Shown here piece by piece: positions 17,844 through 25,907 of a stretch of DNA of 38,942 bases; the stretch's first letter is position 1, and each line of letters opens with the position of its first letter. Source of the stretch: CAZLYK01 sp964563495 (GTDB lineage Bacteria > Acidobacteriota > Blastocatellia > RBC074). Where the stretch lies: the NCBI GenBank assembly GCA_964563495.1, contig CAZLYK010000043.1, forward strand, positions 1 through 38,942. Reading direction: 5' to 3'. The notes beneath the pieces were generated by a model. The model saw only the letters and a list, made by a program, of their open reading frames with translations, searched no databases and was not told the origin of the DNA. The position numbers and the translations under genes are program-made.

Positions 17844-18653
17844 TTGGACGTCTTCTATCCTTATCCGGATGAAATGCTGAATGCTTTGAAACAACATTGG
17901 CCGGAGTACCTGATGGAAGCTGCAGAGCTGGGAATCTTTATGGTCTCGGCCTGCATGTTCGGTGTGCTGCTGGAATACCCGGGGTCGCCTGTGCATCAGG
18001 CGCTACCCGACCCTTTGCTGCGGCGCGTGCTTGGAGGAATGGCAATGGGATTGACAGCCATCAGCATCATCTACTCTCCGCTGGGCAAACGGTCCGGCGC
18101 ACACTTCAATCCGTCGGTGACGGTGACGTTTTGGCGGTTGGGGAAGGTCGGAGGGGCAGACGCGTTCTTCTACGTTATTTCTCAGTTTGTCGGCGCTGTT
18201 ATTGGCGTGATGTTAGCTACAGCAGTTTTGCAAAATACCTTGACGCAGCCACCAGTAAATTACGTGGCTACGCTGCCTGGTAACAACGGAGTAGCTACCG
18301 CGTTCGTGGCTGAAATGATCATCGCCTTCATTCAGATGACGATGGTGCTCAATGTGTCGAACCGGATGAACATCGCGCGCTACACGGGACTGTTCGCAGG
18401 CGCCCTGGTTGCGACCTACATCAGCGTCGAATCGCCGTTCTCCGGGATGAGCATGAATCCGGCGCGGACGTTCGGCTCGGCGTTCAATGCCCGGATCTGG
18501 AATTCTCTTTGGGTCTATTTCACGGCCCCGCCGCTGGGGATGCTGCTCGCGGCTGAAAGCTACCTGCGGCTAAAAGGCGCGCGCAGCGTACTGTGCGCCA
18601 AGCTGCACCATCACAACCATAAACGCTGCATCTTCAAGTGTAACTTCGGATAG
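17844..18653 (+). CDS. Aquaporin / MIP-family channel
   Basis: The product is about 269 aa with six membrane segments. The two pore half-helices are visible: the first carries NPS in GAHFNPSVT (89-91) instead of NPA, and the second carries NPA-R in GMSMNPARTFGS (205-208). I take the TTG at 17844, which has an AAGGAA site just upstream; an ATG at 17874 is the alternative. The open frame extends far upstream through the subtilase gene, but that part is only an overlapping frame. The C-terminus is rich in His and Cys (CAKLHHHNHKRCIFKC), which might bind metal. Water or small neutral solute transport is expected. Confidence 0.88.
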   Translation: MDVFYPYPDEMLNALKQHWPEYLMEAAELGIFMVSACMFGVLLEYPGSPVHQALPDPLLRRVLGGMAMGLTAISIIYSPLGKRSGAHFNPSVTVTFWRLGKVGGADAFFYVISQFVGAVIGVMLATAVLQNTLTQPPVNYVATLPGNNGVATAFVAEMIIAFIQMTMVLNVSNRMNIARYTGLFAGALVATYISVESPFSGMSMNPARTFGSAFNARIWNSLWVYFTAPPLGMLLAAESYLRLKGARSVLCAKLHHHNHKRCIFKCNFG

Positions 18654-18745
18654 TGCGGGAACACCGTCAGTCCGGCGGCGATTGACGGGATGAGTTCGAT
18701 GCCGTCTTGAATCAACCATAAACATTCTTTGGAGGGAGAAACCAC

Positions 18746-19474
18746 ATGTTAAAACGCAAACTTTTCCTGAGTCTGGCCGCGCTGGCGCTGCTGGCCGCAC
18801 CGTCATTGGCGCAAACGAGCAAGAGCAAAGAGGTTAAATTCACCGTCCGCGTCGAGAATATTTCGGGCGCCGATGGGCAGACCGCTTCGAACGGCGCCAA
18901 GTGGCCGTTCGCGTTATCGCCGGGCTTTTTTGTCGTCCACGAGCGTGAAGTGCGCTTGTTCCGTGAAGGCTTGCCAGCGGCAAACGGGCTGGAAGCGCAG
19001 GCCGAAGATGGTAATCCCGGCGAGATCGCGAAGGTCTTGGAAGGCCGCGAACATATGGGGCATGGCATCTTCAACACGCCGGTTGGTGCAGACAAGCCCG
19101 GCCCGATTGGCCCTGGCGGCGCTTACGAATTCACGTTCACGGCCAAGCCCGGCATGAAGCTGTCGGTAATTACGATGTTCGGCCAGTCGAACGATTGGTT
19201 CTATGCCCCGCACCGGCAAGGCATTGATCTGTTCAAGAACGGCAAAGCCATCAGCGGCGACATTACTTCGGAGTTCATGCTCTTTGACGCCGGCACGGAA
19301 GTAAATGAAGAGCCGGGCGTCGGTCCGAATCAGGCTCCGCGCCAATCGGCCCCGAATACCGGCCCAGCGGAAAACGGCAAGGTGCATCCGGCGAAAGAGT
19401 CCACGTTTTTCTCCAAGACTGGCCAACTGTTTCGCGTCACGATCACGCCCGAAGGCTCGATGGCCAAAATGTAA
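18746..19474 (+). CDS. Exported Spondin_N domain protein
   Basis: This 242-aa protein has a clear signal peptide (MLKRKLFLSLAALALLAAP, cleavage after about residue 22, ALAQT). The mature part follows the bacterial Spondin_N pattern: FTVRVENIS, then SPGFFVVHE, GHGIFNTP, GGAYEFTF, then LSVITMFGQSNDWFYAP and DLFKNGKAISGDITSEFMLFDAGTEVNEEPG. Function in bacteria is not established; these are small secreted beta-sandwich proteins. A strong GGAGGGAGAA site precedes the start. A stable hairpin right after the stop probably ends this transcript. Confidence 0.88.
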   Translation: MLKRKLFLSLAALALLAAPSLAQTSKSKEVKFTVRVENISGADGQTASNGAKWPFALSPGFFVVHEREVRLFREGLPAANGLEAQAEDGNPGEIAKVLEGREHMGHGIFNTPVGADKPGPIGPGGAYEFTFTAKPGMKLSVITMFGQSNDWFYAPHRQGIDLFKNGKAISGDITSEFMLFDAGTEVNEEPGVGPNQAPRQSAPNTGPAENGKVHPAKESTFFSKTGQLFRVTITPEGSMAKM

Positions 19475-19476
19475 TT

Positions 19477-19505
19477 CGAGTTCGATCTGTTCGCAGATCG
19501 TCTCG
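19477..19505 (+). terminator. Strong hairpin after the Spondin-domain gene
   Basis: The sequence CGATCTG-TTCG-CAGATCG (19483-19500) forms a perfect 7-bp stem with a UUCG tetraloop. It is extended by CGAG (19477-19480) pairing with CTCG (19502-19505) across small bulges. It starts 3 bp after the TAA. No U-tract follows, so it may act as an RNA 3'-end stabiliser or a Rho-assisted terminator. Confidence 0.6.
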
Positions 19506-19520
19506 AGCGAGGCATAACGG

Positions 19521-19587
19521 GGGAGAGCTGGGAGAGCCGAAGAGAGCGAGGGAGACCCCCCTCCGTCTCTGACTCTCTCACTCTCCC
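19521..19587. repeat. Purine/pyrimidine imperfect inverted repeat
   Basis: A G/A-rich arm (about 19521-19555) is followed by a C/T-rich arm (about 19560-19587). Three blocks pair in order: GGGAGAG with CTCTCCC, AGAGAG with CTCTCT, and GAGAC with GTCTC. The transcript could fold into a long, weak stem just before the ribosome-binding site of the GlcG-cupin gene. The strand asymmetry could also favour unusual DNA structure. Confidence 0.55.
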
Positions 19588-19609
19588 ACTCTTACGAAGG
19601 AGGAGAAAA

Positions 19610-20476
19610 ATGAAACCGATGGTGAAAAGTTTGATGGCCTTGTTTGCGTTGTGCGCGCTGACTGCGCTGGCAACGGCTCAAGTAGCCGAGAAGAAATCGC
19701 TGACGCTGGAAGGCGCGAAGAAAGTGATCGCAGCGGCCAAGGCCGAGGCTGCAAAGCTCAAAGCGCCCGGCGGCGTCATTGCCGTGGTGGACGATGGCGG
19801 GAATCTGATGGCGCTGGAACGGCTCGATGGCACTTTTGCGGCGGGCGCCAACATCTCGATCGGCAAGGCCCGTACCGCCGTGTTGTTCAAACGCCCGACC
19901 AAAGCATTCGAGGACATTATCAATAAAGGCCGCACGGCGATGGCCGCGCTTCCCGACACGTTCTTCACCCCGCTGCAGGGTGGAATTCCGATCATGGTTG
20001 ACGGCCAGATCGTCGGGGGCGTGGGAGTCAGCGGTGCTGCCAGCGCACAGCAGGATGAAGAACTGGCCATTGCCGGCGCCAATATGCTGTCGAATCCGGA
20101 AGCCGGCAAAGCAGTCGTCAGTTACTTTGAAAAAGAGAAAGTCACCGCCGCGTTTGCCAAGGGCGCGGTGCTCTTTGACAGTAGCGACAAGTACATGGTT
20201 CACGCCAGTCACCGCGACAAAGCCGGCGTAGTCGAGGTCCACGAGCAGGACGCCGACATCATCTACGTACTCGACGGGTCGGCCGTCTTCGTTACCGGCG
20301 GCGAGATGGTTGGCGGAAAAGCGATTGGTCCCGGCGAAATTCGCGGCTCTGACATCAAGGGCGGCGACACGCGCACCATCTCGAAAGGCGACGTGATCAT
20401 CGTTCCCGCAGGCACGCCGCATTGGTTCAAGGAAGTGCCGGGGCCGCTCAATTACTACGTCGTAAAGGCTCGCTAA
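19610..20476 (+). CDS. Exported GlcG/HbpS heme-binding-like domain fused to a cupin
   Basis: This 288-aa protein has a signal peptide (cleavage near ALATAQ, about residue 24). Residues 28-155 are a GlcG/HbpS (DUF336) domain with LTLEGAKKVIAAA, VAVVDDGGNLMALERLDG, SIGKARTAVLFKRPTK and PLQGGIPI. Residues about 195-287 form a cupin domain with VHEQDADIIYVLDGSA and GDVIIVPAGTPHWF; the metal-binding set is only partly conserved. HbpS-type domains can bind heme or corrinoids, and such proteins are frequent near dehydrogenases. The fusion suggests a periplasmic sensor or binding protein; no enzymatic activity is demonstrated by the sequence. A single-domain paralogue follows at 20620. Confidence 0.85.
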   Translation: MKPMVKSLMALFALCALTALATAQVAEKKSLTLEGAKKVIAAAKAEAAKLKAPGGVIAVVDDGGNLMALERLDGTFAAGANISIGKARTAVLFKRPTKAFEDIINKGRTAMAALPDTFFTPLQGGIPIMVDGQIVGGVGVSGAASAQQDEELAIAGANMLSNPEAGKAVVSYFEKEKVTAAFAKGAVLFDSSDKYMVHASHRDKAGVVEVHEQDADIIYVLDGSAVFVTGGEMVGGKAIGPGEIRGSDIKGGDTRTISKGDVIIVPAGTPHWFKEVPGPLNYYVVKAR

Positions 20477-20486
20477 TGATGATTCG

Positions 20487-20593
20487 CCGCATGCTGGCAG
20501 GGGAGTGGTTTGTTGTGATCGGTACACTGGGCGTATCGAATGGCAAACCGGGGGACGGATGCAGGCAACGACCACTCCCCTGCCAGCATGCGG
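20487..20593. repeat. MITE/REP-like element with 23-bp perfect inverted repeats
   Basis: Bases 20487-20509 are the exact reverse complement of 20571-20593, with 61 bp between the arms. The arm begins CCGCATGCTGGCAGGGGAGT on its own strand. The element fills the gap between the two GlcG genes and starts 10 bp after the first stop. It could be a short non-autonomous mobile element, or an RNA hairpin separating expression of the two genes. No target duplication is obvious. Confidence 0.7.
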
Positions 20594-20619
20594 TTCGCAT
20601 AAAGAGGAGGGAGAAAGTG

Positions 20620-21114
20620 ATGAAACCGATTCGGATTTTGTTGGCGGTGATGCTTTTGATTGCGTCCGCCATCGTCACGCAAGCCGATCTGCCGTCGAAG
20701 AAGGTGTTGACGCTCGATGTCGCAAAGAAGATTGCCGCCGCTGCCGAAGCTGAGGCGAAAAAGCGCGGCTCGACGGTGGTGATTGTGGTTGTGGATGACG
20801 GCGGGTATCCGCTCGTGCTGCTGCGGCTCGACGACACGCAGGTCGCCAGCGTCGAAGTCGGCATCGGCAAAGCGCGCACGGCGGCGATCTTCCGCCGACC
20901 GAGCAAAGTCTTTGAAGACCAGGTTCGTGATGGCCGCGTTGCGGCGCTGGCGCTGCCTGGCGCGACCCCGCTGCAAGGCGGCGTGCCGATCATCTACGAA
21001 AGTAAAGTCATCGGCGCGATTGGCGTCAGCGGCAACACCCCGCAGGAAGATGAAGACATCGCCAAAGCCGGAGCTGCGGTAATGCTTGCTGCAATTCAAG
21101 GAGGGAGCAAATGA
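20620..21114 (+). CDS. Exported GlcG/HbpS-family heme-binding-like protein
   Basis: This 164-aa protein starts at the ATG at 20620 after a strong AGGAGGGAG site; the frame is open further upstream only across the inverted-repeat element. A signal peptide of about 22 residues is followed by one DUF336 domain with LTLDVAKKIAAAAEAEAKK, VVVDDGGYPLVLLRLDD, GIGKARTAAIFRRPSK and PLQGGVPI. It is a close relative of the N-terminal half of the preceding GlcG-cupin protein, so the two genes arose by duplication. Its TGA overlaps the ATG of the SMP-30 gene by 4 nt, so translation is coupled and a shared task in the periplasm is likely. Confidence 0.88.
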   Translation: MKPIRILLAVMLLIASAIVTQADLPSKKVLTLDVAKKIAAAAEAEAKKRGSTVVIVVVDDGGYPLVLLRLDDTQVASVEVGIGKARTAAIFRRPSKVFEDQVRDGRVAALALPGATPLQGGVPIIYESKVIGAIGVSGNTPQEDEDIAKAGAAVMLAAIQGGSK

Positions 21115-22811
21115 AATCACGAGCCTTTCTGCTGATGTCTGCGGCGATGCTGCTGGCGTTGGCCGCGTCGCTGTACATCGGCTTTTCTGACATTGCGTCA
21201 CGCGTTGCGCATGCGGCGCAAACGACGCCGGTTGTTCCAGGCGGCAAGCTCGAAGCCACGATTGACCTGGCCACGGATGAAGGCGCGAAACTGGTCAAGG
21301 GCGAATGGCGCTACAGCGACACGCGCATCACCGAAGTGGATTTCCGCGGTCCCGGGCCGGACAAACAGCCGACCGGCAAGCCGATCAAAACCTATGATTA
21401 CGAGCCGAAGGCGGGCCCCGCCGGCTTCGATGACTCGAAATGGGAGATCATCAGCCCGACTTCATTGAGCGACCGCCGTTCGACGGGTCGCATCTGTTTC
21501 AACTGGTATCGCATCAAGTTGACCGTTCCCGAACGAGTCGGTGATTTCGACACAAAAGGTTCGACCGTAGTCTTCCAGACCGCACTCGACGATTACGCAG
21601 AGGTCTGGGTGGATGGCGAACTGTCGCGCTATCTGGGACAGATGGGCGGCTCAGTGATCTCGGGCTGGAACGCGCCGAACCGCATGGTGATCGGCCGCGA
21701 CGTGAAGCCGGGCCAGCAGATTCAACTGGCTGTCTTCGGCGTCAACGGGCCAATCTCGAATCCGCCGACCAACTTCATCTGGGTGCGCGAAGCGCGGCTG
21801 GAGTTTTATCGCACGGAGAAGTCCGGCCCGCTGGCTGTGATTCCAAGCGAAGTCAACGTGCAAATCGTCAAGAATGATCCTGAAGGAATCGAGAAGATCG
21901 TCGGCCCGAACCCGAAGATCTTCAAACTCGCCGAAGGCTTCAAATTCACCGAAGGTCCGATCTGGATTCTCGATGGCAAGTATCTGCTCTTCAGCGATCC
22001 GAACAGCAACATCATTTATAAGTACACGCCGAATGGAAACAATCCCGGAAAGCTCGAAGTCTTTCGCACGCCGAGCGGCTACAGCGGCGCGGACATCGCC
22101 GAATACGGCCAGCCCGGATCGAATGGTCTGACGCTCGATCCGCAAGGTCGTTTGACGATCAACCAACACGGCAACCATCGCGTGATTCGTTTGGAGAAAG
22201 ACGGAAGCGAGACGGTGCTGGCCGATAAGTTTGAAGGCAAGCGGCTGAACAGCCCGAACGATCTTGTTTACCGCTCCGACGGAACTTTGTTCTTCACCGA
22301 CCCGCCGTTCGGTCTGCCGAGGTTCTTCGACGATCCGCGCAGAGAGTTGAAGTTCAGCGGCGTCTATTCGATCTACAAAGGCAAGCTGCAACTGGTCAGC
22401 ACTGATTTTGCCGGCCCGAACGGCATCGCGTTTTCACCGGATGAAAAGTACCTCTACGTCGGCGACTGGGATGATAAGAAGAAAGTCGTGATGCGTTACG
22501 AAGTGACTTCGATGGGAAAGCTCGAAAACGGCAAGCCTTTCTTCGACATGACCAGCGCGAAGGGCGAAGACGCACTCGACGGCATCAAGGTGGATCAGGC
22601 GGGCAATCTGTACGTTTCAGGTCCCGGCGGGCTGTGGGTGATCTCGGCGGAGGGCAAACATCTGGGCACAATCATCGCGCCGAAACACGTGCACAACATG
22701 GCTTGGGGCGATGAGGATGGCAAGACGCTGTATCTTTGCGCGCGGAGCGGGCTGTATCGGATGCGGCTGAACGTTCCGGGCTTGCGACCCACGCAGATGG
22801 CGATCAAGTAA
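21111..22811 (+). CDS. Exported SMP-30/gluconolactonase-like protein with N-terminal beta-sandwich
   Basis: This 566-aa protein has an N-terminal membrane or signal helix (residues 5-25). Residues about 75-245 resemble the jelly-roll domain seen in sugar-active proteins (FNWYRIKLTVP, DDYAEVWVDGE, IQLAVFGVNGP). The C-terminal domain (about 265-560) is an SMP-30/LRE six-bladed propeller with EGFKFTEGPIW, GSNGLTLDPQGRL, LNSPNDLVYRSDGTLFFTDP and GPNGIAFSPDEKYLYVGD. These acidic and Asn positions usually bind the metal ion of lactone hydrolases. The substrate is unknown. A paralogue of the propeller domain is encoded at 34528. A small hairpin (CCACGC-N6-GCGTGG, 22823-22840) follows the stop. Confidence 0.85.
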   Translation: MKSRAFLLMSAAMLLALAASLYIGFSDIASRVAHAAQTTPVVPGGKLEATIDLATDEGAKLVKGEWRYSDTRITEVDFRGPGPDKQPTGKPIKTYDYEPKAGPAGFDDSKWEIISPTSLSDRRSTGRICFNWYRIKLTVPERVGDFDTKGSTVVFQTALDDYAEVWVDGELSRYLGQMGGSVISGWNAPNRMVIGRDVKPGQQIQLAVFGVNGPISNPPTNFIWVREARLEFYRTEKSGPLAVIPSEVNVQIVKNDPEGIEKIVGPNPKIFKLAEGFKFTEGPIWILDGKYLLFSDPNSNIIYKYTPNGNNPGKLEVFRTPSGYSGADIAEYGQPGSNGLTLDPQGRLTINQHGNHRVIRLEKDGSETVLADKFEGKRLNSPNDLVYRSDGTLFFTDPPFGLPRFFDDPRRELKFSGVYSIYKGKLQLVSTDFAGPNGIAFSPDEKYLYVGDWDDKKKVVMRYEVTSMGKLENGKPFFDMTSAKGEDALDGIKVDQAGNLYVSGPGGLWVISAEGKHLGTIIAPKHVHNMAWGDEDGKTLYLCARSGLYRMRLNVPGLRPTQMAIK

Positions 22812-22872
22812 AAGGCCATCCACCACGCCGCTACGCGTGGCTTCGTGGAGGAAATCAGACAGGAGAAAGAAT

Positions 22873-23586
22873 ATGTTGAACAGAAGAACATTCGCATTGA
22901 GTTTCGTCGCGCTGCTGATCCTGGGCCTCGGCGCGCGGGCGCAGGACCCCGCGCCGATTTATCCCGAAAACTACAAGGTCATCGTCGAGAACGACCGCGT
23001 CCGCGTGATGGACTTCAAATTGCGCAAGGGCGCGAAGGAGGATTTCCACGCGCATCCAGCGCACGTCGTTTATGTGCTCGCCGGCTTCAAGATCATGTTC
23101 AGATTCCCGGACGGCCGGACGGCGCTGCGCGAGACCAACACTGGTGACGTGCTCTTCAGCGAAGCCGTCACGCACGCTTCCGAAAACATCGGCGACACGG
23201 ACGCGCACGGCTTGCTGATCGAATTGAAAACGCCGTCGGCCGGCGCAGCCGCCAATCAGGATGAACTGCTCACAGCAATTACCTTCATCACCGGCAAGGA
23301 AGGCAAAGAAGAAGAATTGAAGAATGAGTTGCTCAAGCTTTCAGCGCCGACGCGCGCCGAGCCGGGCAATCTTAAATACGACCTCTATCAATCGCCCGCG
23401 AAACCGAACCACTTTATGCGTTATGAAATCTGGCGCAATCCGCAGGCTCTCGAAGATCACAAAGCGACGCCGCATCTGAAAGCTTCCTTCGCCATTCGCC
23501 AGCAGCAGGGCTGGATGACCGAGATCACGACCTGGCAGCGGGTGCGCGAAGACTTTCAACCGGCGGAACAAGCCAGGAAGAACTGA
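22873..23586 (+). CDS. Exported cupin plus antibiotic-biosynthesis-monooxygenase-like protein
   Basis: This 237-aa protein starts at the ATG at 22873 with an AGGAGA site. A signal peptide ends near GARAQ (about residue 24). Residues 30-115 form a cupin-like beta-barrel (VIVENDRVRVMDFKLRKGAKEDFHAHPAHVVYVLAG). Residues 125-230 form an ABM-type ferredoxin-like fold (LLTAITFITGKEGKEEELKNE, GNLKYDLYQSPAKPNHFMRYEIW). ABM domains act as small monooxygenases or heme-degrading enzymes; the combination with a cupin in an exported protein does not point to a definite reaction. Its stop overlaps the MFS transporter start (TGATG). Confidence 0.8.
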   Translation: MLNRRTFALSFVALLILGLGARAQDPAPIYPENYKVIVENDRVRVMDFKLRKGAKEDFHAHPAHVVYVLAGFKIMFRFPDGRTALRETNTGDVLFSEAVTHASENIGDTDAHGLLIELKTPSAGAAANQDELLTAITFITGKEGKEEELKNELLKLSAPTRAEPGNLKYDLYQSPAKPNHFMRYEIWRNPQALEDHKATPHLKASFAIRQQQGWMTEITTWQRVREDFQPAEQARKN

Positions 23587-24791
23587 TGCTGAAGCGAAAG
23601 CTGAATCTGCTGCTCACACTGCTGGTCTTTCTAGGCTTCGTCAGCATCGGCTTGCCCGATGGACTGACCGGCGTGGCGTGGCCTTCGATGCGCGGTTACT
23701 TCGGCTTGACGATTGATGCGCTGGGCGGTCTGCTGGTGAGTTACACGGCGGGGTATCTGGTTTCGAGCTTCGGCAGCGGGCGAATGCTCACGCGAATCAG
23801 TGTTGGTGCGTTGCTGGCGCTGAGCTGTCTGGCGACAGGCGTGAGTTTGCTTGGTTACGCAGGCGTGCGCCATTGGTGGGTGGTGGTGGCGTTTGGCGCG
23901 CTGGCCGGATTGGGCGCGGGCGCGATTGACGCGGGGCTGAACACCTACGCTGCAACGCATTTCAGCGCGCGGATGGTCAACTGGCTGCACGCGTTTTACG
24001 GCGTCGGAGCTTTGAGCGGGCCGCTTCTGATGACGCGCGTGCTCGAATGTGGCCATCTGTGGCAATCGGGCTATGTGATTGTGGGCGCCGGGCAATTGGC
24101 GCTGGCAGCGTGTTTCGGGCTGACGCTGTGGCGGTGGAGCGGCAACCACCAAGTTAACGACGCTTCATCACAAGAGCCTGTCGTTGCTGCTTCGAATGCG
24201 AGCACGTTGCGACTGCCCGTAGTCCGGTTCAGCACAGCAATCTTTTTCGTCTACACAGGCATTGAAGCCGCAGCGGGCGCGTGGGCTTACAGTTTGCTGA
24301 CCGAATCACGCGCGATTCCGATGATGACCGCTGGAACGTGGGTGAGCATCTACTGGGGCGCGCTCACCGCCGGGCGCATCTTCTCGGCAATGCTTGCGGG
24401 CCGCCTTCCGGTGAGCACGCTCTTGCGGTGTTGTATCGCCGGACAAGCGGCGGGCGCGCTGCTCGTTTGGCTCAATCTCTCCACGCTCGGCAGCTTTCTC
24501 GGACTGGCGCTGATCGGGCTGGCATCGGCGCCGATTTTCCCTATGCTAATTGCCTCGACGCCTGATCGCATTCATCGAAATCACCTGGCCAACGCGGTCG
24601 GCTTTCAGATTGCGGCTGCTGTGCTCGGCCAATCGCTACTGCCTGCGCTGGTGGGTGTGCTGGCGCGGCGATTTGGATTGGAGATCGTCGCACCCGCGCT
24701 GCTGGCGGCGGCAGTGCTGCTTTATTCACTGCACGAAGCGATGACGGCCACGCAAGCGAAGACCTTACGCGAGGTGCAGGCCGCGGTCTGA
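23586..24791 (+). CDS. MFS transporter
   Basis: This 401-aa membrane protein has about twelve hydrophobic segments in two six-helix halves separated by a hydrophilic loop at about 195-215. The first half carries the family features GLPDGLTGVAWPSM and GAGAIDAGLNTYAA, resembling FucP/YfkF-like sugar or drug transporters. It starts in a TGATG overlap with the cupin/ABM gene, so both are translated together. The substrate is unknown; import of an oxidation product made by the neighbouring exported enzymes is possible. Confidence 0.88.
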   Translation: MLKRKLNLLLTLLVFLGFVSIGLPDGLTGVAWPSMRGYFGLTIDALGGLLVSYTAGYLVSSFGSGRMLTRISVGALLALSCLATGVSLLGYAGVRHWWVVVAFGALAGLGAGAIDAGLNTYAATHFSARMVNWLHAFYGVGALSGPLLMTRVLECGHLWQSGYVIVGAGQLALAACFGLTLWRWSGNHQVNDASSQEPVVAASNASTLRLPVVRFSTAIFFVYTGIEAAAGAWAYSLLTESRAIPMMTAGTWVSIYWGALTAGRIFSAMLAGRLPVSTLLRCCIAGQAAGALLVWLNLSTLGSFLGLALIGLASAPIFPMLIASTPDRIHRNHLANAVGFQIAAAVLGQSLLPALVGVLARRFGLEIVAPALLAAAVLLYSLHEAMTATQAKTLREVQAAV

Positions 24792-24804
24792 ACGGAGGGT
24801 TTCA

Positions 24805-25305
24805 ATGAACTTTGATTTGTTCACACAGTGGGTCGCCGGCCTGACGTTTCGCGAAGCCGTCTGGCTTTTCCCCTTCGCCTTCACACTGCACGTGCTGGAA
24901 GAAGTTCGGCAGTTCACGGCTTGGGCGAATCGCTACGCTTCTCCACAATTCACGTCTCAGGAATACCTGAAGATTCACATCGGGGGCATCATCGCGGCTT
25001 TTGTCGCTGCCGCGGTGATCTGGTTCTTCCCGAACAAGGCGGTCGTCTTCGTCTTTTTCACCTTCATCTTCACGCCCGGTGTTTTCTTCAACATCTTCTT
25101 TCACGCCGGGGCGACCGCCGCCTTCGGCGCGTACTGTCCGGGGCTGTTGACGGCGCTGACCGTCTATCCGCCGCTCTTCTACTTCATCAGCCGGCTGGCG
25201 TTCAGCGAAGGGCTGCTGACGAACAAGGTGGGATGGATATCGTTTGTGATTGCGGGCTTGGTTCACGCGGCGGATGTGTCGCGTAACGTTTTCAAAGCCT
25301 GGTAA
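24805..25305 (+). CDS. HXXEE-domain membrane protein
   Basis: This 166-aa protein has about five hydrophobic segments. The signature H29-V-L-E32-E33 after the first membrane segment, with FFHAGATAAFGAYCPGLLTALTVYPPLFY further on, assigns it to the HXXEE family. The conserved His and Glu residues may bind a metal in the membrane; the function is unknown. It starts 13 bp after the MFS gene with a GGAGG site, so it belongs to the same transcript. Confidence 0.87.
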   Translation: MNFDLFTQWVAGLTFREAVWLFPFAFTLHVLEEVRQFTAWANRYASPQFTSQEYLKIHIGGIIAAFVAAAVIWFFPNKAVVFVFFTFIFTPGVFFNIFFHAGATAAFGAYCPGLLTALTVYPPLFYFISRLAFSEGLLTNKVGWISFVIAGLVHAADVSRNVFKAW

Positions 25306-25359
25306 ATCGGGCGCGGAATAAATACGCGGCGATCCCGGATTTCTTCCTTGAGCCCATAA

Positions 25360-25491
25360 CTCGGGCGGTTGGGACAGACCGCCGATGTGGAAAGCGTATC
25401 GGTTTTCTTGGCGTCGGAGGACGCCGACTACGTGACCAGCTCGACCTACTATGTGGACGGCGGGCTGACTTGGCGCTACGAGGAGCAATAG
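25360..25491 (+). pseudogene. C-terminal remnant of a short-chain dehydrogenase (SDR)
   Basis: The frame reads LGRLGQTADVESVSVFLASE, then DADYVTSSTYYVDGGLTWRY and a TAG stop. This is the classic end of glucose-1-dehydrogenase-like SDR proteins. The upstream frame is closed by a stop at 25357-25359, and no Rossmann N-terminus is present. Some 200 residues are therefore missing; the gene was deleted, leaving the last 43 codons. The cupin gene that follows begins 12 bp after this stop and was probably its operon partner. Confidence 0.8.
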
Positions 25492-25503
25492 GAGAATTTC
25501 GCA

Positions 25504-25890
25504 ATGGCCGTCATCGACAACGCAGCGTTGAGAAAATTCAGCCTGCCCGGTCTGGAACATCAGACGCTGGCCGCACGCGAGCAGGGCCTGAGCGGAATGG
25601 AGGTCTGGATGCAGACCATCGCACCCGGCGCCGGCACGCCCGTGCATCGCCACGCCTGCGAAGAGGTAATTGTGATTTTGCGTGGATCGGGGCAAGTTAC
25701 CATCGAAGGCGAAGAGATGAGGTTCAGCGCGAACTCTACGATCATCGTTCCGCCCGATGCCGTGCATCAACTCGTCAATTCGGGTGCTGAAGAGATGTTT
25801 CTGATTGGGGCGTTAGGCGCGACGCCCGTCCGCGTTACGACGGCGGAAGGCGAGCCGATTCCCTTGCCCTGGCAAGAAGGGCAAAGCTGA
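25504..25890 (+). CDS. Single-domain cupin protein
   Basis: This 128-aa protein has no signal peptide. The first cupin motif is seen as GAGTPVHRHACEEVIVILRG (about residues 41-60) with two His and a Glu that would bind metal, and the second as IIVPPDAVHQLVN with the last His. This is the normal size of small cytoplasmic cupins. A GGAG site precedes the start, right after the SDR remnant. Function cannot be stated beyond metal or small-ligand binding. The regulator gene at 25908 starts 18 bp after its stop. Confidence 0.85.
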   Translation: MAVIDNAALRKFSLPGLEHQTLAAREQGLSGMEVWMQTIAPGAGTPVHRHACEEVIVILRGSGQVTIEGEEMRFSANSTIIVPPDAVHQLVNSGAEEMFLIGALGATPVRVTTAEGEPIPLPWQEGQS

Positions 25891-25907
25891 CGTGAGCGGT
25901 ATCTCTG

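Noticed and set aside
19592..20575. A 327-codon minus-strand frame opposite the GlcG-cupin gene
   Set aside because: The plus-strand frame has a signal peptide, a ribosome-binding site and two known domains; the minus frame has none and runs through the inverted-repeat element.
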